A program made the translations under genes and the position numbers. A stretch of 64,000 nt of DNA from Ariolimax columbianus. Taxonomy: Eukaryota > Mollusca > Gastropoda > Stylommatophora > Arionidae. Location of the stretch: the NCBI GenBank assembly GCA_036924085.1, contig JAVGWX010000019.1, forward strand, positions 18,014,631 to 18,078,630, given 5' to 3'. Positions 33,016 to 44,294 of this stretch are shown piece after piece. How positions within the stretch are numbered: the stretch's first letter is position 1; each line of letters starts with the position of its first letter. The notes beneath the pieces are model-generated. The model was not told the origin of the DNA. It ran no database searches and saw only the letters and a list, made by a program, of their open reading frames with translations.

Positions 33016-34160
33016 TCTCGTGTATCATGTTAATCTTCCACATACACACACCACCCCACCTATACCTCACCGCAAATGCTCACACAATTTTATATTGAAT
33101 ATGGTCAGTGCTAATTATCAATTCCGTTGGTGTTTGTTTCAAACATAAAGTGAACAAAAAATATATAAATGTATTTGGTCAGATACCGCATCGAGACGAA
33201 AACTCAAATGAAACATAAGCTAGTTAACTATTGAACTAGCTCAGTATTCTTGTTGTTCATTGTCCCTGATGAAGACCTATTGGTCGTAACATAGGTTTCG
33301 TTTGTGTTTTCGACTCGCTGCGGTTTCTGACCATACCCATTGACAACTGTTTTTCCACAGTTTTTCACACTATATATCCACAATACCGCCGCAGCCTCGC
33401 CTTATTTTAATTTGACTGTCTCAGAAGACTTGACGTTCAAATCCCTGATAATGTCTCCTTTGTGCACTGCCTCCTCTCTGTCATATGAGCTGACCACATT
33501 CCTCTGATGACTCACAATGGGTTGTATGTCTTTCATTGGATGGTAAATCGTATTTCACGCTGTGGGTACATGTCTCGCCCAACACAAAAGACAACTTACA
33601 AGATACTGAATCTTCTACATTCCATCATAAGATTTGCTGCCCTCTGGCCATCGCTCTCTAGTTCTACTAAGATACCCATCTCTTTCCTTCCATCGGTGCG
33701 CTAGATTCACTGCCCTCTGGCCGTAGCACTCCCGTCCTCCGCAGATCCCTCATTCCCTCGCCACCGCCTGACCGTTTTGACATACAATCAAGTACACCTG
33801 TCCCTTCACTCGGTTGTTGTTATGAATTGTTACTCGAGTGCCGGAAGGTGCGGCAACTTGCCAGGTAAAAGCTCCCTGGAACAATATCACAGACGCGAAC
33901 TGTGAGACGGAGACACGGCAAGAACGACATGCCTCCGGATGATTGAGACCGCCGCGAAATTTCAAGCGGGAAGGAAGTCCGGAAAGTCGGGGCAAGGCGG
34001 GAAGGGTTATGTAATTGAAGTACCTGAACTGTTGATTGTTCGTCTAGTCCTTTGTCGGAATTGCCTCGAGGGTTTTAAATGGGTGTTCACAAACACAGGG
34101 AGAGAATGCCAACCTGCCAGGTTGGCGTCGCGATCAGTTTTGTTAAGAATTGACGCTATT
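33016..34160. other. No recognised gene
   Basis: Apart from the ribozyme-like motif I saw only short frames without domains. A minus-strand frame (33750-33995) and a plus-strand frame (33939-34184) overlap and neither is recognised. Confidence 0.4.
33266..33300 (+). other. Hammerhead-ribozyme-like core, degenerate
   Basis: CTGATGA at 33266-33272 is followed by A, the stem GACC/GGTC (33274-33277 with 33282-33285, loop TATT) and then GTAAC. A functional hammerhead has GAAA where GTAA stands, and I could not pair the flanks into a stem I. It may be a decayed ribozyme of the kind known in Penelope-like retroelements and retrozymes, or a chance match. Confidence 0.25.
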
Positions 34161-34172
34161 GTACTCTGGCCA

Positions 34173-34433
34173 ACAATAGACTGAGGTACCACCTATTCAA
34201 CAAATTAAAGATAGGTGGTACCGACGAATGCCCGTGCGGTACTGGTAAAATGACCACTGAACATCTGCTGCAGAACTGCCCGACATACGAGGATCAGAGA
34301 GAGCAGATGTGGCCATTACCAGTGGAACTGCAAGACAAGCTCTATGGCAGTGGCGAGAGCCTCAGGATGACCGCCGCTTTTTCGAAAAAATAATGGTTAC
34401 TGTCTGACTGTGTACGCAGAAGAAGAAGAAGAA
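34173..34433 (+). pseudogene. RNase H LINE, 260-bp 3' fragment
   Basis: A 12-bp target duplication (GTACTCTGGCCA) at 34161-34172 and 34434-34445 encloses the LINE 3' end: codons for RLRYHLFNKLKIGG, CPCGTGKMTTEHLLQNC and LRMTAAF, a 1-bp loss before the terminal SKK/EKI segment, and the (GAA)n tail. Very close in sequence to the 23.8-25.3 kb element. Confidence 0.92.
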
Positions 34434-34619
34434 GTACTCTGGCCAGAGCCGTAGATTCAAAGTATGGATCAGCAGTTGTTGTGGTGTTTATATATTGATG
34501 GTTCTTGTAGCTCGCTGGTTGTATACATCATTCTACCTGGTTCCCGTTAGAGCATAGGATGTTTTCTATCTGATTTGTTTTTTTCCTGAGCCGTCATTTT
34601 CAATTCCAAAAACGTGATT

Positions 34620-34790
34620 CTAGCTAAGGTCAAGGTCAGTCCATGGCAAAAATTGTCAGGGATGAAGATAACTGCTCATGTACTAAGCTGCAGCCTGTGT
34701 CCGGTGGGGTATCCAGTTCCATTCCTTGTTGTTTATACCTTCCCCAATTCATAGGTTAGGTACCCATTTACAGCTGGGTCGACTGGATGA
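34620..34790 (-). mobile_element. SINE G fragment
   Basis: On the minus strand GTCGACCCAGCTGTAAATGG and GGTACCTAACC are followed by ACCCCACCGGACACAGGCTG and GCTTAGTACATGAG, matching the lower part of the 3890-4125 copy. The tRNA-like head is missing. Confidence 0.65.
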
Positions 34791-35099
34791 GCGGTCGTAC
34801 TAGAAACGAACCACGCCTGTATATTTTTCTGTCCGTACGTGATTTTGAAATATGTCGTGCTGTAATCCCAGGCGTAGCAAGACTAGGTACAAGGCAACCT
34901 ACAGCACAGTTGTATTGCAGTGTATTCTTTTACCTCTCCATTCGTCTCTTCCCCTGTGGGTTTCAACCAAGCTTATTTCAAAGCCATCAACTACTATCAC
35001 GATCACCTCTGTCGTTAAGAGCATCAAACATCTAATCTACCCGGTTGAAGCCATCCATCCATAGGGTCCGTTTTATTTATTTTAGGATTCCAATTTTGA

Positions 35100-35300
35100 A
35101 GTCTATGGTGCTTCAACAAGTTCAGCCGTGTGGCCCGATATAAACATTAGCCGTATCCTAACATCGGAATGTCGTATCGTAAACCCTATATTCAAGGTGA
35201 AGGTACGGGTTCAATTCCCACTTCCGACACGCTTCAGTCGACCCAACTGTATTTTGTAAATGGATACCTGACCTAAGGTTAAGGAATGAAACCCAGCGAT
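35100..35300 (+). mobile_element. SINE G copy with tRNA-like head
   Basis: GGTACGGGTTCAATTCCCAC at 35205-35224 is a good B box. It is followed by CAGTCGACCCAACTG and AAATGGATACCTGACC, the block shared with the other two copies. The A-box region upstream is degraded. Confidence 0.65.
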
Positions 35301-35479
35301 GACGAAACTTGGCCTTCTAATCTCACACAAGATGTGACGATGTACACTGACGTCTCCAACAAGTCGTTCCAGACGAGACTTTTTTCGATGGGAATTTTGA
35401 AATATGTGTTTCATTTTGGCGTTGAATACATTTACATGATATGTCCGTCCATGGCACAGGGGTATCTATAGTACATTAG

Positions 35480-35800
35480 TGCAGTTTTGGGGCCGAAGAT
35501 GCAACAGTGAATGAGCTCACATTAGCCAGTGACTCATAACTGGTGATTGCATCAGGGTCAATGATCCATAACTAACCAAGATGCTGTTCAGCTTCCAAGT
35601 GGCGGCACAGGAAACAGGCTACAACCATGCAGCCTGGCTATGAATTTATGGATCGAAGAGGGAAGGCAAATTCGGCTTCTTATCAGAGGTTTCTGGGCCG
35701 AAAATACAAATATCGCAGCCTCGCTATAAACTACAACAAAACGTGGTCTACGGTCCATTCAAGATGAATGCAGAAGGAGAAACAAAGAAGAAGAAGAAAA
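35480..35800 (+). mobile_element. SINE B' copy
   Basis: Contains AAGATGCTGTTCAGC, CCAAGTGGCGGCACAGGAAA, ACCATGCAGCCTGGCTATGA, ATCGAAGAGGGAAGGCAAAT and ACAAATATCGCAGCCTCGC, and ends in an AAGAAGAAGAAG tail. It shares the subfamily-specific CAAGTGGCGG segment with 21711-21960. Confidence 0.75.
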
Positions 35801-35997
35801 AGAACACAAAAAGAATAAATTCGAGTTTATAACACAGAAAGTTCTGGATATACATTTATTTCAGGTATGGTTTGACAAGAGAGCCAAGCTGTAATGTACG
35901 GAGCATGAAAGCAGCAACGCCCAATAAATATATCATCAGTGCATGGGATATGAAGTTTAGGCATTGTTGGATTATGATGGACAGTGCATACGATAAT

Positions 35998-36660
35998 GTC
36001 CAACATTTGGCTGTCCAACAGATAGCTGTCCAATATATGGCTGTCCAACAGATGGCTCTCCAACAGATGTATGTCCAACAGATGGCTGTCTAACAGATGG
36101 CTGTCCAACAGAGGCCTGTCCAATAGATGGCTGTCCAACAGATGGCTGTCCAACAGATGGCTGTCCAACAGATGGCTGTCCAACAGATGGCTGTCTAACA
36201 GATGGCTGTCTAACAGATGGCTGTCTAACAGATGGCTGTCTAACAGTTCCAACATATGTCTCTTCAATAGATGGCTGTCCAACAGATGGCTCTCCAACAG
36301 ATGTATGTCCAACAGATGGCTGTCCAATAGATGGCTGTCCAACAGATACCTGTCCAACAGATGGCTGTCCAACAGATGGCTGTCCAACAGATGGCTGTCC
36401 AATAGATGGCTGTCCAACAAATACCTGTCCAACAGATGGCTCTCCAACAGATGTCTGTCCTACAGATACCTGTCCAACAGATGGCTGTCCAACAGATGGC
36501 TGTCCAACAGATGGCTGTCCAACAGATGGCTGTCCAACAGATGGCTGTCCAATAGATGGCTGTCCAACAGATGGCTGTCCAATAGACGGCTCTCCAACAG
36601 ATGGCTGTCCAACGGATGGGTGTCTAACAGGTCTAACAGATGGCTGCCCAACAGATGCCT
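35998..36660. repeat. 15-bp tandem array, about 44 copies
   Basis: Unit CAACAGATGGCTGTC with variants (AGATACCTG, AATAGATGG, GATGTATGTC). The variant order partly repeats: the block at 36060-36120 resembles that at 36295-36350. Frames on both strands are artefacts of the 15-bp period. Confidence 0.95.
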
Positions 36661-36799
36661 GTGTCAATATCTTGAACGATGTCGTACAGCGCCAGAGAAA
36701 ATGTAAAGTTAAAGAGGTGCTCTAACGTACCATGAACCTTTACGAAAGCCAACGACTGGTCCATATTAATTTCCAAAGTTAATTATCAATATCCCAAGT

Positions 36800-37159
36800 A
36801 GTCCGCCGGGGTCTATGTGTTAAACAAGGACAAGAATAGCACAGCTGCCCAACAGTGAGCATGTCGTAAGAGGCGACTAACTGTATGACATGGCATAACA
36901 CCGGCCATGGTTAGGTGGTTTGTTTAGAGCAGCATAGATGGCGCCTAACAGGCTGCGGGTTTACTTTGTTCTAGTGTTTGAGTCTATTAAGATGGACTAG
37001 GACATCAGCTAACTATTATTCATAGTGGAGTAATAAGCTGCTCGTGCCTAGTCCGTTAAAAAGAAATCATCCTCCTGGCTACATCCTGCTCAGACCAGAC
37101 CTGGAACCTGTGCAAGGGTTGCCCCTGTATCAGTACAGATCGACTAAGACTAGGATTAT
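36800..37159 (+). repeat. Dispersed repeat C, uninterrupted copy
   Basis: This is the most complete copy, without a SINE B: GACAAGAATAGCACAGCTGC, CATGTCGTAAGAGGCGACTA, ATGGCGCCTAACAGGCTGC, GTGTTTGAGTCTATTAAGAT, CTGCTCGTGCCTAGTC and GTACAGATCGACTAAGACTA. It defines the family at about 360 bp. Confidence 0.8.
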
Positions 37160-37170
37160 CAATATTTGAT

Positions 37171-37357
37171 TTTCTTCTTCTTCTTCTTCGTCTTACGCTG
37201 TCAGACGTCGACCTTTATTTTTTCGAAAAAAAAGCAGTGGTCATCCTGAGGCTGTCGACACTGCCGTAGAGCGTGTCTAGTGTTGCCACTGGTGATGGCC
37301 AGATCTGCTCTATCTGATCCTCGTATGTCGGGCAGTTTTGCAGTAAATGTTCAGCGG
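37171..37357 (-). pseudogene. RNase H LINE, 187-bp 3' fragment
   Basis: An 11-bp target duplication (CAATATTTGAT) at 37160-37170 and 37358-37368 encloses a LINE end with the (GAA)n tail at 37171-37189. The coding remnant covers the last codons only (AEHLLQNCPTYEDQ onwards). Confidence 0.9.
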
Positions 37358-37368
37358 CAATATTTGAT

Positions 37369-37725
37369 CAACATTATTACAATGTTTCACATAGTTTTAA
37401 TCAAATCTCATTAGGTTGTTTTGGTTTTTTTTAACTTTGGGTAAGTTTGTTTTCCGGGGTTAGCCTTTTTTTTTCTGCTCAGGGAATGGTGTCAAGTTTT
37501 CTTTTTAGGGCATGGCCTATCCATTTCCAGCGTCGGCAGGTTATGATGTTCTGTGTATTTCCACAGGATGTTCTTATGGCTGAGAGGTACTTCCGCGCGC
37601 CTCTCAATGAACGAATGAACAAACGAGTGAAAGTGTTTCAAATCCCGCAATTTTCAAGCGTCCCACAACCTCAAAAGAAGATCGCCTGCTGCACTAACAA
37701 TTGACAATTACCAGAATGTGTAATG
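37369..37725. other. No recognised gene
   Basis: An 85-codon frame at 37447-37704 has no domain I recognise. Confidence 0.35.
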
Positions 37726-38630
37726 CTTGTGTAGGGGCGAACCGCATACAGGTCAACGGGGGTAAACCTAACAGAATATCTGTTCCGAAGCTGTGTAGGG
37801 GCGAACCGCATACAGGTCAAAGGGGGTAAGCCTCACAGAATATCTGTTCCGAAGCTGTGTAGGGGCGAACCGCATACAGGTCAAAGGGGGTAAGCCTCAC
37901 AGAATATCTGTTCCGAAGCTGTGTAGGGGCGAACCGCATACAGGTCAAAGGGGGTATGCCTAACAGAATATCTGTTCCGAAGCTGTGTAGGGGCGAACCG
38001 CATACAGGTCAAAGGGGGTAAGCTTCACAGAATATCTGTTCCGAAGCTGTGTAGGGGCGAACCGCATACAGGTCAAAGGGGGTAAGCATCACAGAATATC
38101 TGTTCCGAAGCTGTGTAGGGGCGAACCGCATACAGGTCAAAGGGGGTAAGCCTCACAGAATATCTGTTCCGAAGCTGTGTAGAGGCGAACCGCATACAGG
38201 TCAAAGGGGGTAAGCCTCACAGAATATCTGTTCCGAAGCTGTATACGGGCGAACCGCATACAGGTCAAAGGGGGTAAGCCTCACAGAATATCTGTTCCGA
38301 AGCTGTGTAGGGGCGAACCGCATACAGGTCAAAGGGGGTAAGCCTCACATAATTTATGTTCCGAAGCTGTGTAGGGGCGAAACGCATACAGGTCAAAGGG
38401 GGTAAGCCACACAGAATATCTGTTCCGAAGCTGTGTAGGGGCGAACCGCATACAGGTCAAAGGGGGTAAGCCTCACAGAATATCTGTTCCGAAGCTGTGT
38501 AGGGGCGAACCGCATACAGGACAAAGGGGGTAAGCCTCACAGAATATCTGTTCCGAAGCTGTGTAGAGGCGAACCGCATACAGGTCAAAGGGGGTAAGCC
38601 TCACAGAATATCTGTTCCGAAGCTGTGAAC
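37726..38630. repeat. 64-bp tandem array, 14 copies
   Basis: Homogeneous units containing GGGGCGAACCGCATACAGGT, AAAGGGGGTAAGCC and GAATATCTGTTCCGAAGCTG. Fourteen units span about 900 bp. Confidence 0.96.
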
Positions 38631-38699
38631 GGATCCCAATCATTGCAACTGTTATCCAAAGAATCGAACCTCACACTTGTAGATGTAATAGACAATGGC

Positions 38700-39855
38700 G
38701 AATGATAAGACTCTATGCCTCGGGGTAGAAGGGATGACTAAGTAAGTTAGGGAGTAGACTCTACACCTCAGGGTAGAAGGGATGACTAAGTAAGTTAGGG
38801 AGTAGACTACATCTCAGGGTAGAAGGGATGACTAAGTAAGTTAGGGAGTAGACTCTACATCTCAGGGTAGAAGGGATGACTAAGTCAGTTAGGGAGTAGA
38901 CTCTACATCTCAGGGTAGAAGGGATGACTAAGTAAGTTAGGGAGTAGACTCTACACCTCAGGGTAGAAAGGATGACTAAGTAAGTTAGGGAGTAGACTCT
39001 GCACCTCTGGGTAGAAGGGATGACTAAGTAAGTTAGGGAGTAGACTCTACACCTCAGGGTAGAAGGGATTACTAAGTAAGTTAGGGAGTAGACTACATCT
39101 CAGGGTAGAAGGGATGACTAAGTAAGTTAGGGAGTAGACTCTACATCTCAGGGTAGAAGGGATGACTAAGTCAGTTAGGGAGTAGACTCTACATCTCAGG
39201 GTAGAAGGGATGACTAAGTCAGTTAGGGAGTAGACTCTACATCTCAGGGTAGAAGGGATGACTAAGTAAGTTAGGGAGTAGACTCTACATCTCAGGGTAA
39301 AAGGGATGAATAAGTAAGTTAGGGAGTAGACTATACATCTCAGGGTAGAAGGGATGACTAAGTCAGTTAGGGAGTAGACTCTACATCTCAGGGTAGAAGG
39401 GATGACTAAGTAAGTTAGGGAGTAGACTCTACACCTCAGGGTAGAAGGGATGACTAAGTAAGTTAGGGAGTAGACTCTATACCTCAGGGTAGAAGGGATG
39501 ACTAAGTCAGTTAGGGAGTAGACTACATCTCAGGGTAGAAGGGATGACTAAGTAAGTTAGGGAGTAGACTACATCTCAGGGTAGAAGGGATGACTAAGTA
39601 AGTTAGGGAGTAGACTACATCTCAGGGTAGAAGGGATGACTAAGTAAGTTAGGGAGTAGACTCTACATCTCAGGGTAGAAGGGATGACTAAGTAAGTTAG
39701 GGAGTAGACTATACATCTCAGGGTAGAAGGGATGACTAAGTAAGTTGGGGAGTAGACTCTACACCTCAGGGTAGAAGAAATGACTAAGTAAGTTAGGGAG
39801 TAGACTCTATACCTCAGGGTAGAAGGGATGACTAAGTAAGTTAGGTCGTAGACGT
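38700..39855. repeat. 48-bp tandem array, about 24 copies
   Basis: Units contain GACTAAGTAAGTTAGGGAGT, AGACTCTACA and CTCAGGGTAGAAGGGAT. A shorter variant that lacks about 4 bp (AGTAGACTACATC) occurs in isolated copies and in a run of three near 39510-39620. Confidence 0.96.
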
Positions 39856-39884
39856 GTGGAACCATTCTCCTAGTATTCCGTCTA

Positions 39885-40330
39885 CAGAAACTGCACTTGA
39901 CGCCTTCTCATAAAGGTTCTCAGTTACCTTTACAATATTACTATTGATCTTGAAATGCTTCATTGTTGTCCATAGCGCCAAATACTATACTCTGTCGAAC
40001 GCCTTTTTGAAATCGATGAAGACATGATATATCTGCTGTTGATACTTTAAGTATTTCTCATTCAATATCCACAGATTAAATATCTGTTCAGTGGTAGTTC
40101 TTCCCGCTCGAAACCCTGCTTGCTCTTCGGCAATGATATGTTTTGCCTGTGCTTTTAATCTGTTGAGGATTACTCGTAAGAGAACTTTGCTCGGATGACT
40201 AATGAGGTTAATTGTTCTTTAGTTCTGACCCATCTTCAGGTTCCCTGAATTAGGTAGCGGTAAAACCATTGATTTCGTCCAGATGGTTGGCCAAATTATG
40301 TTACCTAATTCCTCGTAGAAACATTCTACC
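39885..40330 (-). pseudogene. Non-LTR reverse transcriptase fragment
   Basis: On the minus strand the pieces read LPNSGNLKMGQN, VLLRVILNRLKAQ, AEEQAGFRAGRTTTEQIFNL and VFIDFKKAFDRV, which are RT motifs from the fingers to the first catalytic Asp. Frame changes and a stop occur in between. It belongs to a different LINE clade from the RNase H family in this window. It is directly adjacent to the 48-bp array. Confidence 0.85.
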
Positions 40331-40341
40331 TTCGATATTTA

Positions 40342-40445
40342 TCCATTTCATGGTTCAGTCCATCTCATGGTTCAGTCCATCTCATGGTTCAGTCCATCGT
40401 GTGGGTAAGTCCATCTCATAGGCCAGTCCCTCTCATAGGTTAGTT
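40342..40445. repeat. 17-bp tandem repeat, about 5 copies
   Basis: Units CATCTCATGGTTCAGTC with variants, decaying towards 40440. Confidence 0.85.
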
Positions 40446-41120
40446 CTTAAATTTTCCCACATGCACTCAATGTTCTAACATTCCAAGTACCCAAAGTGAA
40501 GTTCACCTCTTCTGGGCATGATGGTATCCCCAGTTGCACACTTAACACCTCCGCCCTGGTGTGAGACGGCAGGCGCGGTCATCGTGTACGCGGGCTGAGA
40601 CCGAGCCTGTATATTAGATTTTGGTTGTATCTTCATGTGAATCTTGGGCATAGAATCTCTTGGAGGGGCCCATCTGCTCTGCAAGCTGTGGTGGGCCGAT
40701 ATATGCATCTGACCTGCAGAACCCCCCCCCCCCCCCCCATTGCCTTGTTGGCCTAAAGCCTCGAGGCTCTAGTTTCCCAGTAGGCACCAGGCGAGTAGGT
40801 GAGGTTGGCTTGTTGGTTCACTTAATCGGCAGGCTACTGTATATCACGTTTCACCCTTCCGAAGAAGAGCTACCCGGCTCCAACACCGCTGGATTGTTCA
40901 CCCTTCAGAAGAAGAGCTACCTGACCCCAACACCGCTGGATTGGGATGCCAAGCATGAACACACCGTACACATTTGTAGAGCAATGAAATTTAAATGAAA
41001 CTGGTTGCTAACGGACGCTGCATAGTCTTCTAAGCCAGTATCTGAACGTTAAGTTGAGTTAAGGAACAACTAACTAAGGTAGAAGACTACACCTGAGGGT
41101 AGAAGAGGAGTAACTAAGTA
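40446..41120. other. No recognised gene
   Basis: A C homopolymer lies at 40723-40738, and a partial 50-bp duplication (TTCAGAAGAAGAGCTACC and similar) at 40855-40940. A short remnant resembling the 48-bp array (GGTAGAAGA, AACTAAGTA) is at 41080-41120. Confidence 0.4.
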
Positions 41121-41124
41121 TATA

Positions 41125-42098
41125 CAGGTCTTGACACATTTTAGGGCGTCTTACCAGTCAGTCAAAAATTTCACCACTCAGCATGAACGGACTACAGTCA
41201 TGCAATCATACAATCATGCAATCATACAATCATGCAATCTATGCTAAAAAATGTGAACAAGGCACTAATTCACCTTTATTTCTCTCCAAGAAATTCGTAC
41301 AAAACCAAAATATATTGTATTACTTACACTGTATGGGATCAAGATGCTGAGCAACGCATGAGCTGCAGTGGTCAGCGACCCATAGCTGACTGCTAGCTTC
41401 AGGGCCAGCGAACCAGAGCTGCCAAGACCCTTCTACACCTCCACGCGGTGATCCTGGATAACAGGCTGCAGCAGGGCAGACTGGCTAAGAAGAAGGGATC
41501 GAAGAGGGAATGCTAACCCGGTACTCAAAAAATGCTTGCTGAAGTCGGATGTGTTGGACCGAAAGGTGCAAATATCGCAGCCAAGCTGTAAACTATGACA
41601 CAACGCATTCTGTTCTCTGGATTACATTCTGCTACTTAAGCCCTTTCAGTGTTTGGTAGTGGGAGATTGAGAACGAACGAAGAAGAAGAAAGAAGAAAGG
41701 TGCAAATATCGCAGCCAAGAGTGGGAGATTGAGAACGAACGAAGAAGAAGAAGAAGAAGAAGAAGAAGAAGAAGACTTACACTGTATTAGTTTATTTCTT
41801 CTTAAAAAATGCACTGCTTATAAAGGCTTGGCGCGTGTGTCCTTGAACAGTATTGTTAGTTTTAGCACTGTAGTACCATTTATCGGTGACTTTAGTAATT
41901 TTAAATTGTGACAGTGGAGGTCCATGTAGATCCACCATCATAAACTAGCTTATGTACAATCTATTCCAACCGTAATGTCATTAAAAATCGTTCGGTGGTC
42001 GTTATACAGTGACGATTAAAAACGTATTTTTTTTACTAGTCAAGCAAATATGTTTACTCGTTACAGACGAGCAGACCAGCGCTTTTGTCAAGTCATGT
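41125..42098. mobile_element. Tc1/mariner-like MITE, copy 2, split by SINE B
   Basis: Matches 31526-32029 in two parts, 41125-41334 and 41775-42098. The ends CAGGTCTTGACACA and, reversed, CATGACTTGACAAAAG are imperfect inverted repeats, and TA-rich DNA flanks the copy. The SINE B insertion (41335-41774) explains the split. Confidence 0.7.
41335..41774 (+). mobile_element. SINE B with duplicated 3' end
   Basis: A perfect 13-bp target duplication (ACTTACACTGTAT) at 41322-41334 and 41775-41787 gives clean ends: head GGGATCAAGATGCTGAGCAA, tail (GAA)n. The 3' part is present twice: AGTGGGAGATTGAGAACGAA occurs at about 41659 and 41718, with AGGTGCAAATATCGCAGCCA repeated between. This looks like a template jump during reverse transcription. 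Confidence 0.92.
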
Positions 42099-42960
42099 AT
42101 ATATATATACACACACACACACACATATATATATATCGCTGCAGGTGGTCTAGTAGAAAAAATTCCTCTAAAGAACATTGTGTTGCTACTAATAGTGGTG
42201 GTATCTACTGTTGCCGTTTATTTTGCATGATAAGACTGCTAGCTACATGTACAACCATTTTCAGTCGACTACTACCTTTGCAAGCAAGGTTGCAGTCGGC
42301 CTATTCCTTACTTCCTCTGATCTATCCACCAGAGCCGGCTGCTGCTCCCCAATTGTTACAGACACGTCCAAAGTCAGCACGCTGGATTAAATCCACAGAT
42401 CCATTTGCTTCGCTAAGTATAAGAAAATAATCTGGCGACCAGTCCCAAACAATTAATATTCATTTATGATAACAGCGCGGTAAACTCCGGCTGAATTATT
42501 ACCTCACGGAAATGGCAATTAACGAGTGTTGACATAAGCCGTTGTGTCAACAAACGTGCGGTTTGTTTTCCGCGAATCGCGTATTTGGCAAATGCGATAA
42601 GATTTCGATTAACGGCGAGACGGTATCGATCGTGACATTTTATCCTACTAACATCGATACTTGGAATTAAGACGAGTTCCTATTGGGCTATTCATATTCT
42701 GTTGGATATTATTATCGTGTTCGGCTACTGTATTTCATTGAATCACGCAGGGGGGCCAATTCAGAGTTTGAATAGTGTCGGTTGATCTCATTTCGGCCTG
42801 GACGAGTACTGTCAAATGTGACGAGACAGTTTTGCGGTAACCTCATCGGGACAGGGTTAAAAATAACAACGGGAAAACCCGTCGAAGATATGTGTTACTG
42901 CTTACAGGTAGATAAACAGGTACGCTCCAGGTTACTCCCTCTGTTATGTTGTTGTTGTTG
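42099..42960. other. Mostly unique sequence, CA and TA microsatellites
   Basis: Short (TA)n/(CA)n at 42099-42138. The following frame (to 42430) ends in a Pro/Ala/Leu-rich stretch with no recognised domain. The rest (42431-42945) looks unique, and I recognise nothing in it. A short TTG repeat ends at 42963. Confidence 0.4.
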
Positions 42961-42964
42961 TTGA

Positions 42965-43150
42965 ATGCCCACATTGAGTAAGATCACTCTTTTGTTCGTT
43001 CTGAAAATGGAGGTTAAGTGGTAGGTTGTAGTAGTTTACTTCATATCCTGAGGGTGCGGATGAAGGTGATCCGCTGTCCCCCAAGCGGCTGTGCTTTGTT
43101 TGGCTTTTTCTGCGTGATGCTCACTACTACGGGGATAACGTCGATCAACA
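42965..43150 (+). repeat. Dispersed repeat E, copy 1
   Basis: Shares GAATGCCCACATTGAGTA, GTTAAGTGGTAGGTTG and TCACTACTACGGGGATAACG with 45408-45610 (with differences), in the same orientation. Both are preceded by TTG-rich sequence. The class is unknown. Confidence 0.65.
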
Positions 43151-43204
43151 TGTTGTCAACATGTCTGCCTTGAAAACAGTATTTGTCTAGGAAAGGCCAC
43201 TTGT

Positions 43205-43450
43205 AAGAGAGAGAGAGAGAGAGAGAGTGTGTGTGGTCTTGGTCAGTATGTTGTGTCTGACGTGACGTCCTGATCAGTAGGTTGTGTCTGGCCCTAACGT
43301 GACGTCCTGGTCAGTATGTTGTGCCAGACCCTAACGCGACGTCCTGGTCAGTGTGTTGTGCCAGACCCTAACGCGACGTAGTTGTAAGTATGTTTTTCCA
43401 GACCCTAACACGACGTCCTGGTCAGTATGTTTTGCCAGACCCTAAAGCAA
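43205..43450. repeat. GA microsatellite and 37-bp array, about 5 copies
   Basis: (GA)n at 43207-43227 and then units containing GTCCTGGTCAGTATGTTGTG and CCAGACCCTAACGCGAC, repeated about five times. Confidence 0.88.
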
Positions 43451-43569
43451 GTTGTCCCTGATCCAAATCTAACGTCTCAGTTCATTTCCACAGTTATATA
43501 GTTCCCTGTGGAGCTGAAGTCTACAGCTATTATTGATCACAAGTAGCACAGCAAAGATCACGCTGTGGT

Positions 43570-43838
43570 GAACACAATCCAGCGGTCTCGGAAACGAAAC
43601 ACCACAAAAACAGGGAATTAGACACGGACAAACTCAAAAATCCTACACAAACATTGGTCTAACACATACTCCTCGCTGCACCATCCCAAGGCAGCGGAGT
43701 TCTTGGCTCCACCAGAGGAGTCTGTAGGTATTTCGGTCGAGACTCTACTCATGAACATAACCTTGGCATTTGGTAGTGGCCGTTCGACCTAACGGGCTTT
43801 TGACGCCTAATCGAACATTGTTATTATTATTATGTAGC
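43570..43838 (+). repeat. Dispersed repeat F, copy 2
   Basis: Inverted relative to 13185-13420; it contains ACACAAACATTGGTCTAACA, TCCCAAGGCAGCGGAGT and TGGTAGTGGCC. It ends in (TTA)n at 43824-43838, as expected of a short retroelement with a trinucleotide tail. Confidence 0.7.
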
Positions 43839-44290
43839 CGTTGTTTGCAACTCCCTCTGTCGTCAACCCAACTAGAGATACGTTTTGACGTAATCGGCCT
43901 GTAGTTTGTTTCTTTTCCATCCCCGCTGTTTGTTTCCTCTGAGTTCTGTGCCGTTTTTAATGACTTAAAAATATACTACTCAAAAGAATACAACGACCAC
44001 GTATATTTTACAGTTGAGCTGCGATTTAAAAAAACACTTCTTGTCATAAATAGTAAAATTATTCTATTCTATTTGAGAATGTTCAGATTTCGTAAGTAGC
44101 CAATAAATTATTGTTGAGAAGTAGTAGTTGTTGTTGTAGCCTTCCTCACATCCCCTGTCTGGCGTTATTCTTCTTGCCCGTTTTGAGTGACGTAGGTAGC
44201 ATATCCTCGCAGTACGTTTGGCTAAAACCTATTTGGCTGTTGTAAGTTTTTTGGCGAGTGTGCAGTACTGTACAACCCAGTGGGTTGCCG
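43839..44290. other. No gene; SINE H-like terminal block
   Basis: 44232-44280 resembles the SINE H 3' region (GGCTGTTGTAAGTTTTTTGG, GTGCAGTACTGTA). Otherwise AT-rich unique sequence. Confidence 0.4.
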
Positions 44291-44294
44291 AGGT

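Noticed and set aside
42050..42430. 126-codon frame ending in a Pro/Ala/Leu-rich segment
   Set aside because: It starts in the MITE and crosses CA/TA repeats; no recognisable domain or splice pattern.
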